This document shows positions 56,236 to 64,000 of a stretch of 64,000 nt of DNA, piece by piece (positions within the stretch are counted from its first letter, which is position 1; each line of letters opens with the position of its first letter). Under the pieces are notes generated by a model. The model was not told the DNA's origin. It saw only the letters and a program-made list of their open reading frames with translations, and searched no databases. A program made the translations under genes and the position numbers. The DNA is taken from the NCBI GenBank assembly GCA_012934845.2, contig WNNJ02001180.1, positions 310,001-374,000 on the forward strand, in the 5' to 3' direction. The stretch is from Pomphorhynchus laevis. Lineage: Eukaryota > Acanthocephala > Palaeacanthocephala > Echinorhynchida > Pomphorhynchidae.

Positions 56236-56830
56236 GATAAAACCCACCAATCCATTGACTTTTGTAGTTATGTATTCCGTGTGCTTTTAAGTCGATCAGT
56301 CATAAGATATCCAACTACCAAGATCCTAACATGTTCAGCCTGTACAATCAACTGGTCGTTAAAAAATAATTTGAAGGCTGATTACTATCGCCACTGCTTA
56401 TGTATATAATGACGCATTTGTATCCGTTAATTGAAAGACAGTTGTCACGAGCCTATGTTGACACTATCCATATATCTTCCTGCAATACATCGGAATCATT
56501 TTGTGAATGTATACCTCTCCAGATTTCAAGATCTTCCGCATACAAAAGCGAAGCTGAACGAAGTCTACCTGGTAAGTCATTAATATATATATTATAAAAT
56601 CAAAGGTCCTAATACTGAGCCTTGTGGCACACCGCGCTGAATGGAATGTCAATTCGAGAATACACCATTTACGCGAACTTTGTAAGATCGATTAGAACTA
56701 AAATTTGCTACCCGTTGAACTACACGTGGATCAATTCCATCTAGTACATTTTAGCAATTAGTAAATCTTGTCGCACATAATCGAAAACATTGGAGAAATC
56801 AAAAACATGAAGTTAACATATACTCCCTCA
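56236..56830 (-). mobile_element. CR1-like LINE RT fragment
   Basis: The minus strand carries decayed RT pieces: NGVFSN-like, then the RGVPQGSVLGP-type motif near 56640-56610 (the plus strand reads GAGCCTTGTGGCACACCGCG) and QLRFCMRKILKSGEV with the active-site box lost. CLSING-like sequence follows (56440-56420). It is a fragment of a CR1 family similar to B and E. Confidence 0.6.
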
Positions 56831-56854
56831 TCAACGTGGCGGGCCAAATACTCA

Positions 56855-56965
56855 TGTATAAAAAGTATTGGTTATATAAAGTATAAAGTTATATAAAGTA
56901 TTGGTTATATAAAGTACATGTATATAAAGTATTGGCAATACTCTTGTAAAAAAAGTATTGTTTAT
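56855..56965. repeat. TATAAAGTATTGG repeats
   Basis: The words AAAGTATTGGTTATATAAAG and TATAAAGTATTGGCAATACT recur with variable spacing; four to five imperfect units. Confidence 0.75.
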
Positions 56966-56978
56966 TAAAGTTCTTACA

Positions 56979-57098
56979 TTCCAGATTATTCCTGTCAGTT
57001 CCAGATTATTCCTGTCAATTCCAAATTATTCCTGTCAGTTCCAGATTATTCCTGTCAGTTCCAGATTATTCCTGTTAGTTCCAGATAATTCCTGTTAG
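56979..57098 (+). repeat. Six 20-bp tandem repeats at the 5' side of an L2 element
   Basis: Units of 20 bp (TTCCAGATTATTCCTGTCAG) start at 56979, 56999, 57019, 57039, 57059 and 57079 with few changes. A partial unit runs into TTCCGCTCGCTACGCTCGAG. They end 50 bp before the ORF1 start of the near-full-length L2 element and may be its 5' promoter repeats. Confidence 0.9.
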
Positions 57099-57147
57099 TT
57101 CCGCTCGCTACGCTCGAGGATTGAGCTCAATCTATCGATAAAAAGTC

Positions 57148-58436
57148 ATGCCTAAAAAAGCGCGATCTCAGATCCCTGTTCCTGATCAAGAATCTTCCAC
57201 ATCGGAATGCAATGATGGTTATACCAGCTTTGAAGTTGGATGCGATTCCAAAGATTGTGATGTATGGACACTTGTTCGTGTTAAAATATCCGACCACTCG
57301 GTGTATAAACGTAAACATTTCACATGCGATTTTTGTACATCAGTACGACTACTACAGTTATCCTGCTCCTCTACTCCTGTATCACACACGACCACTCAGA
57401 CCAATGCTGTTTTAGATGTTGCCCTCGCATCAACACCTGACTTCGCATCTTATACTCCCATTAATAAACCTACTCTCTCACACACTCCTCGTTCAACTAC
57501 GTACAAAACTTCCATTAATCTTTCTCATTCTAACAATGCTAACGGTAAAGCTTTTCATCTCGTACCTCCTCTTTCCTATTCCTCCCCCAATCTAAATAAA
57601 TCTCAAACTTCTTTATTCTCTTCACGTACTTCTTACTAGACCTCCCCCGTATCACTTCTCAATAATTTACATCCTTCCATCAAAATCATTTCCAGTAACA
57701 TTTCCGATCAAGTGATTCAACACTCCATTCCTGTCACTCATGCCCCAACCTATCTTAATTCTCCTTACTCTACCTCCCACGTAACACTTCAAATAATTTA
57801 CATCCATCATCAAAAATCATCTAAAGTCACATCTCTTATCAACCGATTCAACACCCCGCTCCTGTCACACTTGCTCCAACCAATATTAATTCTCTATCAA
57901 TCACCTCTGTCATTTCCACTTCTATCTGCTCATCTGCCTCGACTCCTACCAGCTCTGTCCGTCCACCACTTCCACGAAATCGTTTTCCTTCGAACGATCG
58001 CTGTATAATCATATCAAACTTAAAGCTTTCCGAATCTGCTTCTCCGCAATCTCACGTCGATGATGATGCATCTGCTTTCAGGTCTATCCTAGCAACCATT
58101 CTTCCTGATGATAACCCATCCCTCTTCAATAATATCGATCCTGTATCCTTTATTCGTTTAAACAAATCCACTAAATCCAATCATCTCAGTCCTCCACTCT
58201 TAAAAATCGTTTTCCGACATAGTTAACATGCCTCTTCTGTACTCTCCCAACGTTTTAAACTTCTTACCACTTCATCTACTTGCCGTATCTTTCCTGACCA
58301 CTCCCCTTCTGATATTGCCCAGCTCAATTTAGCTCGCATTGAGAAACATCGACGTGAAACAAACGGCGAGTCATCCTTATCTATACGTCAAAGCAACGCA
58401 AATTTTCACGTTGTACACACAAGGCCAAAAATTTGA
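57148..58436 (+). pseudogene. L2 element ORF1 (broken)
   Basis: RNA-binding partner protein of the LINE. The first frame (57148-57636) has an N-terminal zinc-finger-like pattern (GCDSKDCDVWTLVRVKISDH, HFTCDFCTSVRLLQLSC) resembling the PHD-like fingers of CR1/L2 ORF1, then a Ser/Thr/Pro-rich linker. After stops and shifts the C-terminal part reads PPLPRNRFPSNDRCIIISNL, FRSILATILPDDNPSLFNNI and SPPLLKIVFRHS, an RRM-like domain, and ends VVHTRPKI at a TGA (58434-58436). The stop shares its last A with the ATG of ORF2 (TGATG). That is a typical stop-start overlap for reinitiation or coupled translation in LINEs. Confidence 0.8.
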
Positions 58437-61416
58437 TGGCGTCCTATCTCTCTCCCTTGTCTTCTTCGCTAGTAAATCTCGCTCCTAAGCATACTTTTCG
58501 TCTTAGTCTATTCAACATTCGCTCCATTCTTCATAAAGCTGATATGCTTCTCGATATATTCCATCAATTATCTATCGATATTCTTGTTTGTGGACTTGTA
58601 AGCGTACAGCTTGTACGCATTTGCCACATTAAATAAATTTGTATTACCATTGTATTATTATTCTCTGCATTACCGAATCATGGCACTCTGACTCCGACGA
58701 TCTTGCTATTCGTCGTCTATGTCGCTCTGGTTGTTCGCTAGTTAAATCAGCTCGTCAAATTGCATCACATACATCTACTGCTTCTAACCATGGAGGTATT
58801 GTTGCCATTGCTCGTCACCCAATGTCTTTACGTAAAATCAACGTTAACATCCGTTACACTTCGTTCGAATTACTCATATGCAGATTATCAACGCCTTTCC
58901 CTCTGAATCTTGTGATTATATACCGTCCAGGATCAGTTGCCCCATCACGTATCTTCTTTAACGACCTTGCAGATCCTATGCCTCATTGTTCATTGTCTTA
59001 TACTCCTTCTTTTGTTCTCGGTGACTTTAACATTCGTCTTGATCGCCCGTCTGACTCTGACTCTATCACTTTAACTAATCTTTTATCTGATTTTAACAAT
59101 AAATTACTTTCAACAAGCCCAACTCAAATTCTCTGCGGTGTTCTCGACATCATTGCTGTTCCTAACTGCTTCAATGACTATACTTCCTTGTCAATTACTG
59201 ATCCTAGTTTGTCCGATCATTTCCTTGTCACTCTTACTCTTACTCGTCCCCATCCTCCTTCTCCGCCTTTACCATTATCTACACCAAGTCGACCCTGGAA
59301 GCTTCTCGATATCCCTATTCTCTGCACAGCCTTACTCAATTCTTCACTATTTTCACTTCCTCTTAACTATCTCTCTCCCGATAATCTCTGCATTCTGTTT
59401 GATTCTGAACTTACGTCGATCCTCAACAACCTTCTGCCTAGTCGACTTCGACGTTCCCAGCGCTTGCGCCATGCTCCCTGGTTCGATTTTGACTGTAGTC
59501 TTTCCAAGCGTCGACTCCGTCACTCTTTTCGTATGTATAAACGCTTTCTTAAACGTTCACCCAACTCACTCCCTCCAAATCTTCGTGATTCCTACTTTTC
59601 TCAACGCCGTTCACATCTCATTCTTATACTTACTAAACGTACTCTCTTTTGGCGAAATCAACTCGAGTCATCTTTCAACTCTAAATCTCATTGGAAAATC
59701 TTAAACTCAATTCTTTCACGATCATCAACCCCTTGTAATATAAATCCTGATGAATTTTCTTCTTTTCTACAAACTAAGCTATCTAATTTACTTTCCCTAC
59801 TACCTACAGCCGCCTTGTACCCACTCTTATATTTAAATACTTCCCTCCCAGAACTATTTCACCTTCTTCTCGTTTCGTCTGATGAAGTTTCTTCGGTTCT
59901 GCTGTCATTACCTAATAAAACATCTCCTTCTGACCCAATTCCCAATCACTTGCTTAAAAATATCTGCTCCTCTATTTTACCCTTCCTAACCATATTGTTC
60001 AACTCGTATATCCGTAGCCGTACATTTCCTTCCATCTGGAAATGCGCCACTGTTCGTCCTCTCATCAAAAAGCAATATCTCGACTCCTCACTACCATCTT
60101 CGTACCGTCCTATTTCACTTCTTCCAACCCTCTCTAAACTCCTTGAGCGTCTCGTTCTTAAGCAAGTTAATACATATCTCTATTCCTCTAACTTATTTCC
60201 TCCCTTCCAAGCCGCTTTTCGCTCTAATAACTCTACCGAAATTGCATGTATTAAAGTTTATAACGACTTATATCGCGCGATCATAAATTATGTAGTGTCA
60301 AAGTTTCTCTTGATCTATCGTCTGCTTTTGACATCGTCGATCATTCGATTCTTCTCAATCGTCTTCGTCATGATTATGGCTTCTCTTTACCCACTGTATC
60401 ATGGTTTTCTTCATATCTATCGAACCGTACATTTCGCGTATATTCTAACTCTTCTCTCTCATCCTTCGTCCATTCCGTCCGGTGTTCCACAAGGCTCCGT
60501 ATTAGGCCCTATGATTTTCTCTCTTCTTCTCGATGATTTGTCTTCGATTTCTCATAAATTTAACTTGCATGTTATGCAATATGTTGATGACATTCTCATC
60601 TATGCTCATGCACCTGTTTCTCGTATTCACGATCTTAGTGTTTATGCTTCCGACTGTCTTGTCTCAATTTCCAATCATCTTTCTTCCCTTCGCCTTTCTC
60701 TGAATCCTGATAAATCCGAAATTATGTGGATCCTACCTCGACGCTTCGGCTTAGAACCTCCCTCCTTATCATTAAATTCTACAATTCTTCCTATCGTTGA
60801 TAATCTCGTTTTCCAGGGCTTCCATTTTGACAACCGACTTTTACTTAAACGTTTCGTTATAGATAAAGTACGCTCATCTACCTTGATACTCCGCAACCTA
60901 CGTCAAGTTCGTAGATTGATCGATCTCCCTTCTTGTATGACTCTAATATCTTCTCTCCTTTTTTCTAGACTCGATTATTGTCTTAGTATATTTTCCAACT
61001 CACCTAAATCCACTCTTCTTCCCCTACAACGCATCGTCAATGCAGCCGTCCGAATTCTCCTCCGTCTTCATCGTTGTGATCATACATCTCACCATCTTGC
61101 TTTTCTCGATTTGCCTACAATTTATTGTCGTGTTCAAATTCGTCTTTTCGTTGTTTTCCGCCTTGTAACTTGTCATACCCCTTCATTTCTCAACCTTCCT
61201 TTTTTTGATAATTTTCGTCCTGTTTACTGTTTCTTGCGTTCATGTAATTCCCGTTTTTTACATGCCCCAAACTACTCTACCTCTTTTGGCTTCCGCTTCT
61301 TCCTGGTGGCCTCTCCGATATCGTGGAACCATCTTCCCCTTTATATACGCCAATCAACTTCCCTGCCGTGCTTCAAACGCCAAATCCGATCCTATTTAAA
61401 CAATTTATCTGTTTGA
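58436..61416 (+). pseudogene. L2 element ORF2, endonuclease-RT (broken)
   Basis: Starts MASYLSPLSSSLVNLAPKHT. The endonuclease has FRLSLFNIRSILHKADMLLD, CITESWHSDSDDLAIRRL, SFVLGDFNIRLDRPSDSD, LDIIAVPN and LSDHFLVTLTL. The RT has SSYRPISLLPTLSKLLERLV, FRSNNSTEIACIKVYND, SIPSGVPQGSVLGPMIFSLL and MQYVDDILIYAHAPVSRIHD. The C-terminus has LLPLQRIVNAAVRILLRLHR and SFLNLPFFDNFRPVYC. A 925-codon frame (58639-61416) looks intact, but between about 60270 and 60465 it is read out of frame. Relative to 21440-21660 there is a 4-bp loss near 60269 and a 2-bp loss near 60450, which together restore frame but erase the VSLDLSSAFDIVDHS box. A 74-bp L2 tail is inserted near the endonuclease start. The active-site box is YVDD instead of YADD. 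Confidence 0.85.
58585..58658 (+). mobile_element. 74-bp L2 tail-only insertion with target-site duplication
   Basis: TGTTTGTGGACTTGTAAGCG, TACAGCTTGTACGCATTTGC, CACATTAAATAAATTTG and a TATTACC/TTATTAT tail are inserted between TATTCT (58579-58584) and TATTCT (58659-58664). Removing the insert plus one TATTCT restores the uninterrupted endonuclease reading GATATTCTCTGCATTACC (SIDIL then CITESWHS). The insert is nothing but the family's own 3' hairpin and tail. Confidence 0.9.
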
Positions 61417-61499
61417 CTTTTTCATTTTTATTAGTGGACTTGTAAGCGTGCAGCTTGTATGCATTTGCTACTTTAAATTAATTTGTATTATTATTAATT

Positions 61500-61640
61500 G
61501 CTCGTTTTCGATGTACGCCGATGATATCAAAATTTGGAATGGTACACTGTCGTTAACCATGTTAACGACAACGTTTGCGATACCATCTATACGAGCCTGT
61601 GATAAATAATCTATTATTATGCACAAAGTTTCTGTAATCG
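61500..61640 (+). mobile_element. CR1-like LINE RT scrap
   Basis: CSFSMYADDIKIWNGTLSLT can be read at 61501-61560, the YADD box and following residues of a CR1 RT. Nothing else can be assigned. Confidence 0.45.
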
Positions 61641-61684
61641 TCATAATGTACGGTCTAGATTTGAGTATTCACACGTTGAACGGA

Positions 61685-61925
61685 CTGAACGAACCGGCTG
61701 AACGAACGGAATGAACAAACATACTGAAGAAACTTAACAAACGGACAGAACGAACGGACAACGAACGGTTAAAACGAACGGATTGCACGAACGAGGTGAA
61801 CGAATGAGGTGAACCAGCGGACAGAACGAACGAGGTGAACGAACGGACTGAACGAACACACCGAACGAACGGACAGAACCAACAGACTGAACGATCGGAC
61901 TGAACGAAAGGACTGAACGAGCGTC
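61685..61925 (+). repeat. GAACGAACGGACT minisatellite
   Basis: About 20 imperfect units of 11-13 bp (GAACGAACGGACT, with ACAGAAC, AGGTGAAC variants). It is the same motif as in the gypsy terminal fossil at 18270-18450, but here no gypsy protein sequence or L2 tail adjoins. It may be an isolated LTR remnant or a free minisatellite. Confidence 0.85.
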
Positions 61926-62319
61926 ATTGTATATCATAATTCATGCAATTTCAGATGTAAAATTGTTTCTGTCTTTTATGATAACTTTCTAAAATCCCAT
62001 CTTAATGTAGCAAATAACATACAGACAAACATTCAAATTTATTCCAGTACAACGGCCCCCTTTATGGATCAGATTTAAATCAAGGTATAATATTATCGTG
62101 TCACATTCATATTGTAGTTCAAGTTTATTGATTTTAAACATAAGCGATAACAAGCGATAATAATCGATCACACCTTACATTGTACTACATTTGAATTGCT
62201 CCTCTGTAAATATTAATTTCCTTTCCATATGTAACATGCAACATTTATCGGTAAGTTTCATCTCCACCATCTTGACTATTTTTCAATAAACTCGCTGCAA
62301 TACTATCAAACCGTTCACT
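61926..62319. other. AT-rich spacer
   Basis: No gene recognised. Confidence 0.4.
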
Positions 62320-64000
62320 TTATTCTTTACCTTTAATTGCCCTTGGCTATTTCAAAATCCGCTGATTTCGATTCTGTGAAACTTGTAAGTCTTCTGTCCG
62401 ACTTTGGCCTCCATTTACTAAGCAATCTCTCCAACTATATTCTTGTTGGCACTCTTGATATAATTGCTTTTTCCAACAGTCTTATTGCATACACTTCTTT
62501 TATAATCTTATATGTTTTTCCGATCATTTTCTCATCACTGTTCATAATATCACTTTCCCTGAAATCCTGTTCGCATCTCTCCAACTTGAAGTAGACCATG
62601 GCAACTTTTGGACCTTCCTCAATTGCACTCTGCTATCATTGATCATCAACTTTTGCCGCATCATGTAACCTTTTTACAGCCGATAGTCATCAACGCTTTT
62701 CAACCATGAGCTTTCCACCATCTTTGATTATATTTTTCCTCACCTGTCCCGAATTCCTAAACGCTACTCGTGTGCACCTTGATTCGACCTTGACCGTAGA
62801 ATTTCTAAGAACATTCTGCTTTATTCTTTTAGAGCCTTTCTTCGTTTTCTCAAACGTGATCATACTCCTATCTCAAGTCATCGTATCATTACTTAAATCT
62901 CCGAAGCTTCCATTACTCTGTTCTACATGGCAAATGTAAACTTTTCTGGCAAAATAAGATCGCATTATCGTCTAATCAAAAGTATACTTGGAGAACCTTT
63001 AATTCTCTTATTGCTTGCTTTCCAAATGTTCATATAATCGATCCTCACGAGTTCTCTTATTTTCAGTCTAAAATCAATACGATCATCCCCTCTATCTATG
63101 TAAATCATAAATAATTGTCTTGTTCATCAGGCATATTTTTTCCAGATCTATTTCATTTTCCTGTTTCTTCTATCGAAGTCTCTAAAGTTCTCCTCTCAAT
63201 GCCAAGAATCTCTTTGCATGCCGATAATACCCTAACGTATGTAATTTAATCTATTTATTCCATTATATCTCCATTCCTTACCACCATTTTCAACTGATTC
63301 ATTCGTAGGTAAATTTTCGAGAGAACTGGAAAGCTGTTCTTAACCCTGAAAATTCTAAAATCACGTGGATTATCCCTCATAACCTCGACATAATTTCACT
63401 TATTTTATCTGTTAATTCGATCATTCTCTCAATTGTTGACAATATGATTTTCTTAGGTTTTCACTTCGACGATTTCATTTCCTAAAACCTTTTGTTCATG
63501 ACAAAGTTCGCTTTCCTTTCTTATTTCGTAATGATCTCCATCGCATTCATAGGCTGATCAACTATCGCTCTTGTCTTGTTCTTATATCGTATTTACAGTT
63601 TCCCAGAATCAATTATTACCTTATCCTATTTGGCAATTCTTTCAATTCTGCGTTTTTACTTGTACAACGTATCATAGACTCTGCCGCTTGTGTCCTCTTG
63701 CGTCTTCGATGCCTCGATCATATCTCCCTTTATCTTTCTATCCTATCCTAGCCCACCATTAAACTTTGTGTTCAGTATGCGTATCGTAACCATTCGTGTT
63801 CTATTTTGTCACTCATATCCTACTTACACCTTGCTTATCTTGATGATTCGCTCGCCGACTTCTTGGCTCTGCGATCAACCAACGTTGATTGCAGATCAAA
63901 GTTGGCTCCACGTCCCTCGGCACTTAACTAACTATTACCTTCGAACTTTTATCATCGTTGTTTCACTTGCATAAATTCTTTTTAAAAATTTCTGCATTCC
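62320..64000 (+). mobile_element. Old, divergent L2-like LINE, endonuclease to C-terminal module
   Basis: Decayed frames read SVKLVSLLSDFGLHLLSNLS and LVGTLDIIAFSNSLIAYTSF (endonuclease, 62340-62500). A linker follows with FWQNKIALSSNQKYTWRTFN-like sequence (62945-63005). Near 63300-63480 NWKAVLNPENSKITWIIPHN and IVDNMIFLGFHFDDF appear, and then LLVQRIIDSAACVLLRLRCL and DHISLYLSIL (63655-63745). The order matches the other L2 copies, but similarity is much lower and most of the RT palm is gone. It runs out of the window. Confidence 0.7.

Larger units (their letters stand above)
57099..61500 (+). mobile_element. L2 LINE (subfamily B), nearly full length
   Basis: A 4.4-kb copy with 5' UTR, ORF1 (57148-58436), ORF2 (58436-61416), 3' UTR with stem-loop (GTGGACTTGTAAGCGTGCAG, TGTATGCATTTGCTACTTTA) and a TTATTAATT-type tail to about 61500. 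It is the only copy with both ORFs and a plausible 5' end. It is inactive: ORF1 is interrupted and ORF2 carries a 74-bp nested insertion and a frame-shifted RT segment. Its position directly after 20-bp tandem repeats suggests these belong to the element. Confidence 0.9.

Noticed and set aside
61734-61937. 67-codon minus-strand frame rich in SPRSF/VQSVRS repeats
   Set aside because: It is a translation of the GAACGGACT minisatellite.

Overview
This is AT-rich animal nuclear DNA, almost certainly from an invertebrate. The evidence is a histone H3.3-type gene, a nuclear-encoded mitochondrial aspartyl-tRNA synthetase, CR1/L2/I/RTE-type LINEs, a Penelope-like element, Ty3/gypsy fossils and long AT-rich intergenic tracts. 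There are no bacterial operons, ribosome-binding sites or plastid genes. I cannot fix the phylum. Both host genes are intronless over their coding parts, which suggests an intron-poor lineage or loci.

Only two host protein genes are secure: H3.3-like at 12293-12703 and mitochondrial AspRS at 40877-42421. Most of the rest is a graveyard of non-LTR retrotransposons inserted next to and into each other. An L2/CR1-superclade family with a conserved 3' stem-loop is the main resident (2575-6450 and 7796-8255 minus; 18905-23890, several copies; 43025-43188; 55840-56235 minus; a nearly full-length copy at 57099-61500; an old divergent copy at 62320-64000). At least five CR1-like families are present (1-407, 820-985, 7560-8865, 24110-27180, 29790-33305, 35045-36995, 38078-38579, 46537-50060, 56236-56830, 61500-61640). 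An I/Jockey-type LINE occurs at 44074-44860 and as an inverted pair at 50865-55805. A fresh RTE fragment with a perfect 17-bp target-site duplication lies at 39616-40396, and a Penelope-like element at 45385-46535. Ty3/gypsy fossils lie at 16950-18470, 25190-25800, 27646-27930 and 39021-39095. A homogeneous 138-bp AT satellite fills 14212-16498.

The most interesting signal is a small element carrying a hammerhead self-cleaving ribozyme in the type III arrangement (stem III open, stems I and II closed). It occurs as two head-to-head copies in a near-perfect 0.4-kb palindrome (39150-39567; cores at 39186-39264 minus and 39454-39531 plus). A third, diverged copy at 16507-16862 (minus) lies inside a 322-bp direct-repeat frame. 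All universally conserved core nucleotides are present. Stem I shows a compensatory C-G to U-A change between loci, and the stem II loop and the variable core position differ as expected for a conserved RNA. The layout recalls retrozymes (non-autonomous, ribozyme-flanked elements that move through circular RNA). The animal examples I know of mostly use type I hammerheads, so a type III version would be unusual.

Other structure: an L2 3' hairpin with compensatory changes; 'tail-only' insertions of LINE 3' ends, one of 74 bp with a 6-bp duplication inside another L2 copy; gypsy-terminal minisatellite joined to an L2 tail at three places; foldback elements whose arms carry a Penelope-like stem motif; a higher-order pattern in the 138-bp satellite; a segmental duplication (25808-27750 with 37837-39090); and an unusual set of H3.3 substitutions.
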